A stretch of 64,000 bases of DNA from an uncultured Duncaniella sp. (GCA_910576785.1 CAJTJG010000002.1:62001-126000); one strand, 5' to 3'; positions 9,207-18,108 are shown, counted from the first letter of the stretch. Translations and numbers: made by a program. Notes: generated by a model not told the origin, from the sequence alone.

Positions 9207-10470
9207 AATCTATAAGATCAACAATTGAATTTTTCAGATCAAAATCCGATGACTGGAATTTACAATAGTTTGAACCAGCCAAAAAATCTCTGGGGCATCT
9301 CCCCATGCATATAGGAAGACATTTACAACCTAAACAAGTTGGATTCTCAAATGTCTTTGACTGATATTTAACATCAAAATCATCATTCCACGCAATCCTT
9401 CCATTTTCCAGAAGTTGACCTCCCGATGATGGTTCATGCAGATCATCGCATGCTGTACACTTTACAACATGGCCGTCATGGCATATGGCATTATAATACT
9501 TGCGATTTGCATAACATGGAATATAATTGACAATTGGAGACCATCGCTCCACTTTATAACCATGCTGCCAAAACGAATCAAGTATTTCTCTCAACGGAAA
9601 CTCGAAAGACTTATCAATTGCTTCCTGCCATACTTTTTTGGGAGTTATTGTTATACTTTTTCTATTTTCAGGAGCAATAAACTTGTTTACCTCCTCAACT
9701 ATCTTCATTGATAAATTGGAATGGGTATAGTTTATCCTTAAAATCATATTGACATCCTTTTTTATATTAAGCATGTCATTAATCTTAGAAAGGACTGTCT
9801 CAAACGCAGAATGGCAATTCTTCTGAAATTTCACACCATCATGAAACTCTTTATCACCATCCAAAGTTATCTGAAATTGATAAAAGTTCAATTCATATAG
9901 ATCATCCAGTAATTTTGGCAGAAAGTATCCATTGGTCGTGGCTCCATTCCTGAATGATATGCCAGCCTCATCACATACAGCCTTCATATAAACGCTCAAT
10001 GGTCTGACAACATCTTCATAATACATCAGTGGCTCGCCACCAAACCAATCCACCGTTAAAGACTCTATCTTCTCTTCATGTATCATATAATCCACATGAC
10101 GTTTCAATGCATCAATAACAGTCTGAGACATCTTTGATGGAATATGATCCTGTATACAATACCAACATTTGAAATTACAATTTAAAGTTGGCAAAACAAC
10201 AAGAAAATAGTCCTTACTTAAAATCGCTTTATCACATCGATCTTGAATCAATGAAAGTTCATCGACCTCATCCTCAATTATAAAACCATTTTCATGCAAT
10301 TTCTTATAAAACGCCGGAGCATATTGTTCCATTTCATCCAATTGGTCCATAAATGAAACAAGTTTTTCACTCACTCCTCTTGATATTCTGAAATATCTAA
10401 AGGACAATGAATTAAACCAATAACCCCAATCAGATTCAAAAAAAACAAAATTGTAATTACTTGCTTTCAT
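9187..10470 (-). CDS. Radical SAM/SPASM peptide maturase of module 1
   Basis: This 427-residue cytoplasmic enzyme has an intact SAM-cluster motif CNFKCWYC (C98, C102, C105), the GGEP motif at 144-147, and a C-terminal SPASM domain with many cysteines (C319, C330, C338, C341, C379, C382, C384, C388, C392, C403) for auxiliary iron-sulfur clusters. The first about 75 residues resemble the N-terminal region of Bacteroidales peptide maturases and could bind the leader. SPASM enzymes next to a Cys-rich double-glycine precursor commonly install thioether or C-C crosslinks; the exact reaction is inference. The gene is strongly AT-rich compared with the GC-rich genes outside the locus. It lies 87 bp after the precursor gene, with a hairpin between. 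Confidence 0.93.
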   Translation of the reverse strand: MKASNYNFVFFESDWGYWFNSLSFRYFRISRGVSEKLVSFMDQLDEMEQYAPAFYKKLHENGFIIEDEVDELSLIQDRCDKAILSKDYFLVVLPTLNCNFKCWYCIQDHIPSKMSQTVIDALKRHVDYMIHEEKIESLTVDWFGGEPLMYYEDVVRPLSVYMKAVCDEAGISFRNGATTNGYFLPKLLDDLYELNFYQFQITLDGDKEFHDGVKFQKNCHSAFETVLSKINDMLNIKKDVNMILRINYTHSNLSMKIVEEVNKFIAPENRKSITITPKKVWQEAIDKSFEFPLREILDSFWQHGYKVERWSPIVNYIPCYANRKYYNAICHDGHVVKCTACDDLHEPSSGGQLLENGRIAWNDDFDVKYQSKTFENPTCLGCKCLPICMGRCPRDFLAGSNYCKFQSSDFDLKNSIVDLIDFAYEKS

Positions 10471-10489
10471 ATTAGGTTGTTATTATTAG

Positions 10490-10550
10490 ATTATACCTTT
10501 TTTGAGATATTATGATCAGATATGCATCTCCATCTCAAAAAAGGTATAAT
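10490..10550 (-). terminator. Hairpin between precursor 1 and its maturase (attenuator/processing site)
   Basis: A perfect 19-bp inverted repeat (10490-10508 and 10532-10550) encloses a 23-nt loop. It starts 7 nt after the precursor stop codon and ends 19 nt before the maturase start. No clean U-run follows, so it may act as a partial terminator, an RNase-blocking 3' stem or a translation block rather than a full terminator. The same arrangement recurs in module 2 at 19595-19636. Confidence 0.8.
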
Positions 10551-10557
10551 TTTCAGA

Positions 10558-10833
10558 TTAGTAATAACATCTAGGATGCAAACCATAGCAAAACCCTCCA
10601 ATTATCGGGCACGAAAATTGGACATCACATCTTGATTGTGGAAGAAGAGGACCTGATCCACATGCACAGTTTTCAACTGCATTAGTACATCCCGACTGAG
10701 ATGTGCCATTTGCACATCCTCTGGCTTCGTTCACACACTCCATTTGCGAAACCATCAATGGAGAAACACCGCCATACACCTCGAGAGATTCCATCTCTTC
10801 GAGTTCAATCATTGAAAACACTGTTTTTTTCAT
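10558..10833 (-). CDS. RiPP precursor peptide 1 (nine-cysteine, double-glycine leader)
   Basis: This 91-residue peptide has a 22-residue leader ending VYGG with E15 at -8, V19 at -4 and L11 at -12, the pattern read by C39 peptidase transporters. The 69-residue core holds nine cysteines (C33, C40, C49, C56, C58, C69, C75, C82, C89), several glycines and an aromatic C-terminus (CYY). It resembles the GG-Bacteroidales natural-product precursors in overall design. The gene lies directly upstream of a radical SAM/SPASM enzyme and has its own promoter 47 bp upstream of the start. With an odd number of cysteines, not all can be paired with each other; thioethers to other residues are possible. Activity and final structure are unknown. 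Confidence 0.87.
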   Translation of the reverse strand: MKKTVFSMIELEEMESLEVYGGVSPLMVSQMECVNEARGCANGTSQSGCTNAVENCACGSGPLLPQSRCDVQFSCPIIGGFCYGLHPRCYY

Positions 10834-10879
10834 AAGCCATATTTAGGTTAAACATCAGTTTTTAAAGCTACCCTCGTTA

Positions 10880-10911
10880 CAAATATAATAAAATCAGTAC
10901 TTTTAAACAAA
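10880..10911 (-). promoter_or_regulatory. Promoter of precursor 1
   Basis: Read on the minus strand this is TTTG (10911-10908), 20 nt, then TATATTTG (10887-10880), an exact match to the Bacteroidetes primary promoter consensus. Transcription should start near 10873, giving a leader of about 40 nt. The element also marks the end of the preceding export block at 10985. Confidence 0.8.
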
Positions 10912-10984
10912 CCTTTATTAATAAAAATAAACCAAATGTTATAATTGTACAAGTTATAGATAATATTATATCACTCTTGTCTTT

Positions 10985-11191
10985 TCATATCGGTGACAGG
11001 GTATGGATGAAAGACGGGAATAGTATAAGCACGATGATTATGACCGCCATTATAACGGCCAAGACCGCGAGACCCCATAATTCGAGAGAACGGGGAATGT
11101 CGCCAAGCAGACGTCGCACCTTATCGGAGCGTATTTCAGGATCAGCCTCCAAGTTCAAGTTGATTTTTAACAAGGTTATAATATACTCCAT
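10985..11191 (-). CDS. 68-residue HlyD-like N-terminal fragment (small membrane protein or pseudogene remnant)
   Basis: The frame overlaps the last 50 bp of the ABC transporter gene. Its product contains DPEIRSDKVRRLLGDIPRS, then LELWG and one strong membrane helix (about residues 38-60), and stops at HTLSPI. This matches the start of Bacteroidales HlyD-type adaptors, which begin with an EIRSEEVQ-like segment, a proline turn, a W-G and a membrane helix before a long periplasmic part of about 350 residues. Here the periplasmic part is missing, and downstream DNA is AT-rich non-coding sequence with the next promoter, so it is not a simple frameshift. It could be a decayed adaptor or a working single-helix partner of the transporter. 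The start is uncertain. Confidence 0.55.
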   Translation of the reverse strand: MEYIITLLKINLNLEADPEIRSDKVRRLLGDIPRSLELWGLAVLAVIMAVIIIVLILFPSFIHTLSPI

Positions 11192-13349
11192 GGCTCTCTA
11201 TCAGCGAGCAGTGGTTTCCAGACTCCACCACACGACCACCATCGAGCACCACTATATTGTCAGCATCACGTACCGTAGAAAGCCTATGGGCCACCACCAC
11301 CACTGTACGCCCTTTGTAGAATCCGGCAAGATTCTCCACGATTGTTCTCTCATTCTCCGCATCGAGCGAATTTGTAGCCTCATCAAGAAAAATATACGTC
11401 GGATCGCGATAGATGGCTCTTGCTATGAGCACCCTCTGCTTCTGCCCCTGACTGAGTCCGACTCCGTCAGGACCTATCTTCGTGTCATATTTCAGCGGCA
11501 ATGACATAACGTAATCATCTATACAAGCCAAACGAGCGGCATAGCGCAGACGATCCACATCCACAGGTGCATCGGTGACTGCGATATTACGTGATATGGA
11601 TTCTGAGAAGATAACCCCATCCTGCATCACCACACCGCACTGCCTTCGCCACCATTTCACATTCACATCCCTGAGATCATGACCGGCTATGTATATTCCA
11701 CCCCCGTTCACCGGGTAGTATCCAAGCAAAAGACGTATGAGTGTGGTCTTTCCGCTTCCGGAAGCTCCGACTATGGCAGTGACCTTCCCTTCGGGAATAG
11801 TGATATCCACGCCACTGAGGGTGAGGTCAATGGCATGGCGGTTATACTTGAAATCCACATTCCTTACCTCTATGTCGCCACTACGCCCGGAGGGGAACTC
11901 CGAGATCAGACCATCGCGGGTCTCCTCGTTGCGACCCTCATGTATCTCATTGATACGTTCAAGTGATATTCTGACATCCTGTAATGAGTATATGAATCCC
12001 ATCACGGCCTCCACCGGTGAGTTCAACTGTCCTACTATATATTGCACGGCAAGCATGGCTCCGAGTGTCAGATCTCCGTCTATGACCGCCGTAGCGGCAA
12101 ACACCGTGATAAGTATATTCTTGACCTCATTGATAAAGACACATCCGGCTTCCTGCGACTGCTGCAATTTCAGCGACCGCATCTGCACCGTGAACAGATC
12201 AGCCTGAACATCCTCCCATTCCCAACGGCGCCTGCGCTCGCAGTCCTGCAATTTTATCTCCTGCATTGACGTCAGAAAACGGAATGTCATGTTCTGATTA
12301 CGTGCCTGCTGTTCAAAGAGCTCATAATCTATAACCTTGCGACGCTTAAGGAATGACGCTATCCATATCCCGTAGACGATACTTCCAGCAAGAAATATCA
12401 GGAAAATCACACGGTTGTACAGCACCAACACTACCCCGAAAATCAGGAAACTCAAAAATGAGAAAGCTATGCCGAGCACCTGACCGGTGAGAAACTGCTG
12501 CACCCTCGTGTGATCCGACATACGTTGCAACAGATCGCCTGTCAATTTTGTGTCGAAAAATGACATCGGCAATTTCAACAGTTTGATAAAAAAATCACTG
12601 ACAAGCGAAATATTCACCCTCATGGATATATGGAGCAGAAGCCACCGGCGCACGAAATCAGTGGCCGTACGTCCACCCACAATCATCAGCTCTCCGAGAA
12701 GCACAAGCCAGATGAAACCTATATCCTGATGACGGATACCCACATCGACAATAGACTGTGTGAGAAACGGCATCACCAACTGGAGGACGCATCCAAGCAA
12801 CAGTCCGACAAAAATCTGTAGGAAATACCGCCTGTATCTGGACAGGTAGCCCATCAGGAACCTCATGGAGCGATGCGACCGTGTGTGCTCCTCGCACAGT
12901 TCACCAAAACGTGTCCCGGGTGTGAGAAACATGGCTATCCCCTTACGGCTACCATCCTTCCCTGTGGCCGACTCCCAATGCGATGCAAACTCCTCGCGGT
13001 CATACCATATCTTTCCCTTGGCCGGATCCGCCACATGAAACCGCCGGCCACGCCGGCTAACCTTGTAAAGCACCGTGAAATGATTCTGATTCCAGTGAAT
13101 GATGGCCGGCAATGGAGATTTGGCCAAAGCATCCACAGTCAGCGTACCGGCCACATTGTCAAGGCCAAGTTCATCGGCGGCATCCTTTATGCCTTTGAGC
13201 GACACGCCGTCCACCCCCGGCGAGCAGAACTGCTCGATCCAGGACGGAGAACACCGGAGCCCATAATGGCGGCACACCATCCACAGAGATGCTATGCCGC
13301 ACAACATGGAGTCCTTCTGTCTGACAAATGGAAACGGACGCGGAAACAT
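11142..13349 (-). CDS. C39-peptidase ABC exporter (PCAT)
   Basis: This 735-residue inner-membrane protein joins three parts. The N-terminal C39 cysteine peptidase has Q11, C17 in SMLCGIAS, H90 in WNQNHFTVLYK and D108 in VADPAKG. A six-helix ABC transmembrane domain spans about residues 160-450. The ATPase domain has Walker A GASGSGKTT near residue 530, signature LSQGQKQ near 632 and Walker B YIFLDEATNSLDAE. PCATs cut leaders after GG and export the core. Both precursors of the locus carry such leaders and this is the only exporter present, so it probably serves both. The stop of the upstream barrel gene is 4 bp from its start. Confidence 0.96.
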   Translation of the reverse strand: MFPRPFPFVRQKDSMLCGIASLWMVCRHYGLRCSPSWIEQFCSPGVDGVSLKGIKDAADELGLDNVAGTLTVDALAKSPLPAIIHWNQNHFTVLYKVSRRGRRFHVADPAKGKIWYDREEFASHWESATGKDGSRKGIAMFLTPGTRFGELCEEHTRSHRSMRFLMGYLSRYRRYFLQIFVGLLLGCVLQLVMPFLTQSIVDVGIRHQDIGFIWLVLLGELMIVGGRTATDFVRRWLLLHISMRVNISLVSDFFIKLLKLPMSFFDTKLTGDLLQRMSDHTRVQQFLTGQVLGIAFSFLSFLIFGVVLVLYNRVIFLIFLAGSIVYGIWIASFLKRRKVIDYELFEQQARNQNMTFRFLTSMQEIKLQDCERRRRWEWEDVQADLFTVQMRSLKLQQSQEAGCVFINEVKNILITVFAATAVIDGDLTLGAMLAVQYIVGQLNSPVEAVMGFIYSLQDVRISLERINEIHEGRNEETRDGLISEFPSGRSGDIEVRNVDFKYNRHAIDLTLSGVDITIPEGKVTAIVGASGSGKTTLIRLLLGYYPVNGGGIYIAGHDLRDVNVKWWRRQCGVVMQDGVIFSESISRNIAVTDAPVDVDRLRYAARLACIDDYVMSLPLKYDTKIGPDGVGLSQGQKQRVLIARAIYRDPTYIFLDEATNSLDAENERTIVENLAGFYKGRTVVVVAHRLSTVRDADNIVVLDGGRVVESGNHCSLIESHGVYYNLVKNQLELGG

Positions 13350-13353
13350 GTGA

Positions 13354-15642
13354 CTATTTCAAATAAATACCTTTCTCTGTACTTTCAAGCACCTTTTCAA
13401 GTCTGATTTTCTGTTTCTGGTTCTTTCGGAAAGTATATCTTACAAGAATCCATGGCCTTAAACCGGATTCCTTGTTGACAGACTCCAACACGGATGTGTA
13501 TGTGCCATTCCTGACATATGTCCTTGTCCGCACATCTCCCGTAAAATTCTGAAGTCTGGCCGCCACATAGAAGTCATCAGTGAAAAAATAATTCAACTGT
13601 ATGCCGGAAGAGGATAAACCTATATTATCCGTATGCCCGAGTCTGTCCCACGATCGGTTGGTATAATACATGTCAGCCAACACAAATATTTTTCCGATCT
13701 TATAACTTGCATTCGCACTTATAGAATACTGGTCACGCCATGGAAGCGTTGAATATTTGATATCCGACCATTTGCCTGTGACCGAAACGTTGAACGTGCT
13801 TCGCGAATATCCCACCGTAGCCGATACTGTTCTATAGGCATAAGTGCCTGAATTAACATATGTCGATACATACCGACCCTCATCATCAGTATATCCAGAT
13901 GAAGATATATTGTGTGAATATCTGCAATATGTAAAACTCGGACTGACGTACAGCCTGCGGTAATTGAACGTATATTTCACCGGTATCTGAAAGTAATTTT
14001 CCGGTCTGAGATACGGATTACCGCGGTTTATGACAAGGGGGTCGGTAGAGGTATCAAATGGATTCAGCTGCGACACCTGCGGAGACGTATTGTTCTGCTG
14101 ATAATATACTGACAATGAATTATTGTTGTTGATATTCCAGTTTATTCTCGCCGTACCCAGAAAACGTGCGTAATGGTTTATGTGTATGTCAGCCTTAAGC
14201 CATGTCACCGAATATCCGGCCGACACTGAGAGCCATACTCTCCCCCAGAAATTCTGTGCCCATGAGATGTAAGCGTTATGGTACAGGCGCCGGTGACGAA
14301 ACAACGAGTATGGATCATGCACATGCTCTACCCTGTCATCCGAAAGAGAGACACGCGCCCCGGCTCCGAGAAAACGGGTATAACCAAACTCCTTATTGTA
14401 CTCGGCGCTCACTGATGCCGAATTTCGGGTGTTGTCAAACATCCGTGTATACACCTTATCCGTATTATACTGTGTACCGTAGCCATATGTCTCATCGCTC
14501 GTCAGCTTGTTGCGGTTGTAATTATAATTCATCATCAGTTCAAGATCATCACCATTGTCAAACGTGCGCTTATAATAAGCCCCCGCGGTCAAGATGTGCG
14601 ATCTGTTCCTGTCATAACCCGAAGAGCGGTATTTTATATCGTTGTCCGTATCAAGAATACCCTCGGTTGTACGGGTGCTCTTGGTCCTGTCACCGGTATA
14701 ATATATCTGCACGGCATAATAGTCCCTTTCCGTCGGGTTTCCCTTGAGGAGCAGTTCACCAAGCACATTCCCGCCATTGAGTCTTGTGTCTCCAGCATAT
14801 CGGCGCTTGTACCCCACATCCTCTGAAGCCGACTCCGTATGGCTGTCCTGATGGTACTTATAGTCAACCGCAGCACGACCGTAAAGACTGATGCGAGGAT
14901 TACCCACCTCGAAATACCCTACTCCAAACCCGTCCGACAGTGGAATCTCATGTCTTGTGGCCAGTTCATACCATTGATACGGTGCCCGCTTCTCTTTCAG
15001 CTTGATGTTTACCACAGCCTGTATGCCGTCCTTGCTGTAACGGGCTGACGGGTTGGTGATCACCTCCACAGATTCTATTTCCGAAGGCATCACCGGAGCT
15101 ATACCGGAATTCACCCGGTTGCCATTGATCAGGATAAGCGGCTGCACTCCGTCTATAGTGGTGACTGAAGAGGTTGAAGGATCAGATATCAGGATCGGGA
15201 TCTCCCTTAAAGCAAAAAACGGATTTGACATTCTGCGGGCTTTTTTTGAGAGATAGAACATCTGACCGTTTGCAGTCCTTGTCACCAATTCACTTTTGTC
15301 TGCCGAGACTGTCACCTCATCAAGCAAGGTAGTGGCAACTTCGGTCATGGAGACATGGATGTTCATATCGCCGGCCACTTGGAGATCCTTTCTATAGAGA
15401 TCATAACCCAACGCATCGGCCTCCAACACGTATTTGCCGGAAGAAACACTATCTATCAATACCGTTCCATTGCGCCCCGGCTCACTCACATACACTATGC
15501 TGTCACCCGCCAACAATGTGACAACGACTCCCGGCGGGATTCCATCACCATTGGCGGACTGCACCATAACCGCGATCCTATTGCCGGCAGCAATATCCAC
15601 CGCCGACAAGATCATCATTGCTATTATTCCAAATTTCATCAT
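13354..15642 (-). CDS. Outer-membrane beta-barrel protein of the export block
   Basis: The 762-residue protein has a signal peptide (to about residue 20), an Ig-like carboxypeptidase-regulatory domain (about 22-100), a plug with LDEVTVSADKSE and GVQPLILINGN, then a barrel of the OMP_b-brl_3 type that runs to the C-terminal basic tail. It is the first gene of the export block and ends 4 bp before the ABC exporter, so the two are probably cotranscribed. That position suggests an outer-membrane partner for export, or an immunity or uptake protein. Base composition is intermediate between the AT-rich maturases and the GC-rich surroundings. The first ATG overlaps an inverted-repeat arm (15642-15656); a second ATG follows directly. 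Confidence 0.86.
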   Translation of the reverse strand: MMKFGIIAMMILSAVDIAAGNRIAVMVQSANGDGIPPGVVVTLLAGDSIVYVSEPGRNGTVLIDSVSSGKYVLEADALGYDLYRKDLQVAGDMNIHVSMTEVATTLLDEVTVSADKSELVTRTANGQMFYLSKKARRMSNPFFALREIPILISDPSTSSVTTIDGVQPLILINGNRVNSGIAPVMPSEIESVEVITNPSARYSKDGIQAVVNIKLKEKRAPYQWYELATRHEIPLSDGFGVGYFEVGNPRISLYGRAAVDYKYHQDSHTESASEDVGYKRRYAGDTRLNGGNVLGELLLKGNPTERDYYAVQIYYTGDRTKSTRTTEGILDTDNDIKYRSSGYDRNRSHILTAGAYYKRTFDNGDDLELMMNYNYNRNKLTSDETYGYGTQYNTDKVYTRMFDNTRNSASVSAEYNKEFGYTRFLGAGARVSLSDDRVEHVHDPYSLFRHRRLYHNAYISWAQNFWGRVWLSVSAGYSVTWLKADIHINHYARFLGTARINWNINNNNSLSVYYQQNNTSPQVSQLNPFDTSTDPLVINRGNPYLRPENYFQIPVKYTFNYRRLYVSPSFTYCRYSHNISSSGYTDDEGRYVSTYVNSGTYAYRTVSATVGYSRSTFNVSVTGKWSDIKYSTLPWRDQYSISANASYKIGKIFVLADMYYTNRSWDRLGHTDNIGLSSSGIQLNYFFTDDFYVAARLQNFTGDVRTRTYVRNGTYTSVLESVNKESGLRPWILVRYTFRKNQKQKIRLEKVLESTEKGIYLK

Positions 15643-15755
15643 GATGATACTATTTTCGTGCCACTATACAGTCAACTTTACAAATATACCGATAATGCGC
15701 CAAAATGCAAATAATATTTAACAAAATACAACAATTAGCAAAAATAGTATCATCA
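15642..15755. repeat. 15-bp inverted repeats flanking a promoter (possible invertible switch)
   Basis: Arms 15642-15656 and 15741-15755 are perfect reverse complements (15 bp) and bracket 84 bp. Inside lies a full Bacteroidetes promoter pointing at the barrel gene that starts in the left arm. The spacing is too long for a normal terminator. Promoters inverted between short repeats are well known in Bacteroidales, so this may be a phase switch; inversion itself is not shown by one sequence. Confidence 0.6.
15681..15711 (-). promoter_or_regulatory. Promoter of the export block
   Basis: On the minus strand, TTTG (15711-15708), 19 nt, TATATTTG (15688-15681). It points toward the barrel/ABC exporter genes, about 39 bp before the start at 15642, and lies wholly inside the inverted repeats at 15642-15755. 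The -7 box is identical to those of the two precursor genes. Confidence 0.75.
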
Positions 15756-15780
15756 CAACTATCCTCAACAACATAAATGC

Positions 15781-18084
15781 CTACTTGGTGAGGATGCCTG
15801 TGTCCTGGACATCTTTGCTGAAGGAGGGGCGGGCCTGGTTGCGGTTGCGGCCGAAGGATAAGTTCCAGGCCAGTTTGAGCGAGAGCATATTCGCTCTGTC
15901 ACGGATGTCGGTGACACGGGATGTGGCCACCGGAGATGTGGCCACAGTGTGCTCGCTCTCTCTGAACTTCCGTCCGAACGGCATCTCCCATTCCACTCCC
16001 ACCGAGAGCGAGGGCATGGGGCGGAACAGGGCCGTGAGCGACCACACCTCGGCTCGGGGCCTTATCAGCTGTCCGTCGGCCACTTTGCCCGGAAACTGAT
16101 AATAGGCCTGGATGGTCCATCGGTCAAGATTGACACTCGCCACACTCATCCACTGGAAGCGGTAGCCCTTCCAGTCATATTCCTCGCTCGTGCCGCGCAC
16201 ACGCCCGAGGTTGACACGGCTGAAAAGCGTGAGCATATTGTTGCCCAACGGCTTTATGGTTACATCAACCTGTCCGTAGACCACCGTGTATGTGTCCAGA
16301 TTGATGATGCTCTCCAGCATATAGCCGTCACGCTCGGAGAAATGATTGCATATCATGCCGGGCGAGGATGTATAGCCGAGCGATACGCCTCCGGTAAGAT
16401 ACTTTGTGAGGAGCGAGGCGAAAAGCGTCACCTTGTGGGTGCGGTAGGGGCGCAGAGCTGAATTGCCGTGAAATATCAGCCTGGTGTCGAGCCACTGGTC
16501 CGTCTCGCTGAGCTGCGAGATGGAGGGGAGCGAACCGGTGTAGGTGTAGTTAAGCCTGAACCACAACGAGCGCGACGGGATGTAGTAGAGCGTGAGGTCG
16601 GGCGTCGGGATCCACAGATCATAGTCGCGCCCCAACTCCGTGGCTCCCACATGCATACCCTGCAGACCCATCATGGCAGTGTACATGAATTTGCCACGCC
16701 AGCCGTCGTACTGGGCCGATATCCCGAAGTCGTTGGAATTCTCGCGTATGGCTGTCCCGGTGTCGGTGTAGCGGCTGTGCTGATAGGTGTTGTATGCCGA
16801 AGCCGAGAGCTGTCCCCACGCCTTCTGCGGTCCGGCATACTGCACCTCGGCGAGGACGGCGTCATAGCGGCTGCGGTAGGCCGACGCCACGTCCACCGAC
16901 GGATAAGCCGTGTAGACGGGTTCAAACTCCATGTAGCCCGAGCGGTAGCGCGAGTTATATCGCGACAGTGTCACATTGGCCAGCAGCGATCCTCTGTCTG
17001 CCGGGAGTGTCTTCTCGAAATGATTGGCCAGATAGAGACGATTGAAGCGGGTGTTCAGCTTATTGACCGCCTCATAGGGGGATTCCGGCCCTCCGTCATT
17101 GACGAGCTGACGCAGGCTGCGGCCGGAGCGGTTGAAACCCACGCCGAAATTCAGATTGTAGAGATAGGAGTTCTTACGGTTGTTCTGAAACAAGAGATTG
17201 ATACTGTTGTCATCGCTGTCGCTCGGCGAGTCGACACCTATCTTCTCCTTGCCGAACTTCTCGCCACCCACTTCGTAGGCCAGAGTCTCGGTTTGGCTAT
17301 ACTTGCGGTAATGCTTATTTTCATTGTTGTACAGCAGCGAGAACTTCGAGCGCTTGTAATTGTAATACACCGCAGCCGAGTTGTTGCCTTTCAGCGGATG
17401 AAAGGCCTGCGAAATATCCACGCCCACATTTCCGCCGGTGATCTCACTCTTGAGCTGCACATCTATCACAGCCGAGTATCCCTGCATGGCAAACCGTGCC
17501 GGAGGGGTGTCATATACCTTCACCCTCGCCACATCCTCCTTGGCTATCGTGGACAGCTCCTGCACGGAAGTCTCCACGCCGTTGAGCAGCAGTTTCACAT
17601 TCTCATGCCCATCCATGAAAAGCGTGCCCGAGGTGAGGACCGTCACCGAGGGGATCTCATTGAGAGCCTGCATGAACGTAGGATATTTCTGCATGGCCCG
17701 CAGCGGTATACGGTATATCCTGTGGGTGAGTCCACGCTCCATGGTCTCACCCCCCACGGTCACCTCACCGAGCGTCAGGCCGTCATCGAGTCTCACCGTA
17801 TCAGCCCCGGCCACCGCAATTTCGGCCAACCTTGACGAGTAGCCCGGATGCTCCACAAGCACCTTCACGGCGGGAGGCATCTCCACCACCGCTACTCCCG
17901 ATGCCGACGACACGCTCACACCCACTGAGTCAAGCGCAGCATCGAACCACGTCAGCGTAGCCCCCTCCACAGCCTCGCCATCCGGCCCACAGACTGCAAT
18001 CATCCGCTCCTCTGCACGCCCCGCAAAAGAGACAAACATAGCCACCACAGCTATCATAAAGTTAAGGTTGTAGAAATTTCTCAT
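15781..18084 (-). CDS. Outer-membrane beta-barrel protein of RiPP module 2
   Basis: The 767-residue protein has a signal peptide ending near AGRAEE, an Ig-like regulatory domain (about 27-95, GEAVEGATLTWFDAALDSV), the segment LTLGEVTVGGETMERG, a plug (FMDGHENVKLLLNGVE and DVARVKVYDTPPARF) and a long C-terminal barrel. It belongs with OMP_b-brl_3 proteins. It begins 24 bp after the maturase of module 2 and so mirrors the barrel at 7140-9206 in module 1. Its composition is GC-rich, unlike the maturase before it. Role in export, uptake or self-protection cannot be told from sequence. Confidence 0.86.
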   Translation of the reverse strand: MRNFYNLNFMIAVVAMFVSFAGRAEERMIAVCGPDGEAVEGATLTWFDAALDSVGVSVSSASGVAVVEMPPAVKVLVEHPGYSSRLAEIAVAGADTVRLDDGLTLGEVTVGGETMERGLTHRIYRIPLRAMQKYPTFMQALNEIPSVTVLTSGTLFMDGHENVKLLLNGVETSVQELSTIAKEDVARVKVYDTPPARFAMQGYSAVIDVQLKSEITGGNVGVDISQAFHPLKGNNSAAVYYNYKRSKFSLLYNNENKHYRKYSQTETLAYEVGGEKFGKEKIGVDSPSDSDDNSINLLFQNNRKNSYLYNLNFGVGFNRSGRSLRQLVNDGGPESPYEAVNKLNTRFNRLYLANHFEKTLPADRGSLLANVTLSRYNSRYRSGYMEFEPVYTAYPSVDVASAYRSRYDAVLAEVQYAGPQKAWGQLSASAYNTYQHSRYTDTGTAIRENSNDFGISAQYDGWRGKFMYTAMMGLQGMHVGATELGRDYDLWIPTPDLTLYYIPSRSLWFRLNYTYTGSLPSISQLSETDQWLDTRLIFHGNSALRPYRTHKVTLFASLLTKYLTGGVSLGYTSSPGMICNHFSERDGYMLESIINLDTYTVVYGQVDVTIKPLGNNMLTLFSRVNLGRVRGTSEEYDWKGYRFQWMSVASVNLDRWTIQAYYQFPGKVADGQLIRPRAEVWSLTALFRPMPSLSVGVEWEMPFGRKFRESEHTVATSPVATSRVTDIRDRANMLSLKLAWNLSFGRNRNQARPSFSKDVQDTGILTK

Positions 18085-18108
18085 ATTACTGCCAATTTAG
18101 ACTCTCTT

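Noticed and set aside
10977..11504. A 175-codon plus-strand frame over the exporter's 3' end
   Set aside because: It runs antisense to the ABC ATPase domain and has no domain features.
15642..15755. The 15-bp inverted repeats as a terminator of the upstream barrel gene
   Set aside because: The 84-nt loop contains a complete promoter and the downstream arm overlaps a start codon, which does not fit an intrinsic terminator.
16468..17835. A 455-codon plus-strand frame inside the module 2 barrel gene
   Set aside because: The minus-strand barrel has signal peptide, plug and strand pattern; the plus-strand product has none and is Arg/His/Val-rich as expected of a shadow frame.
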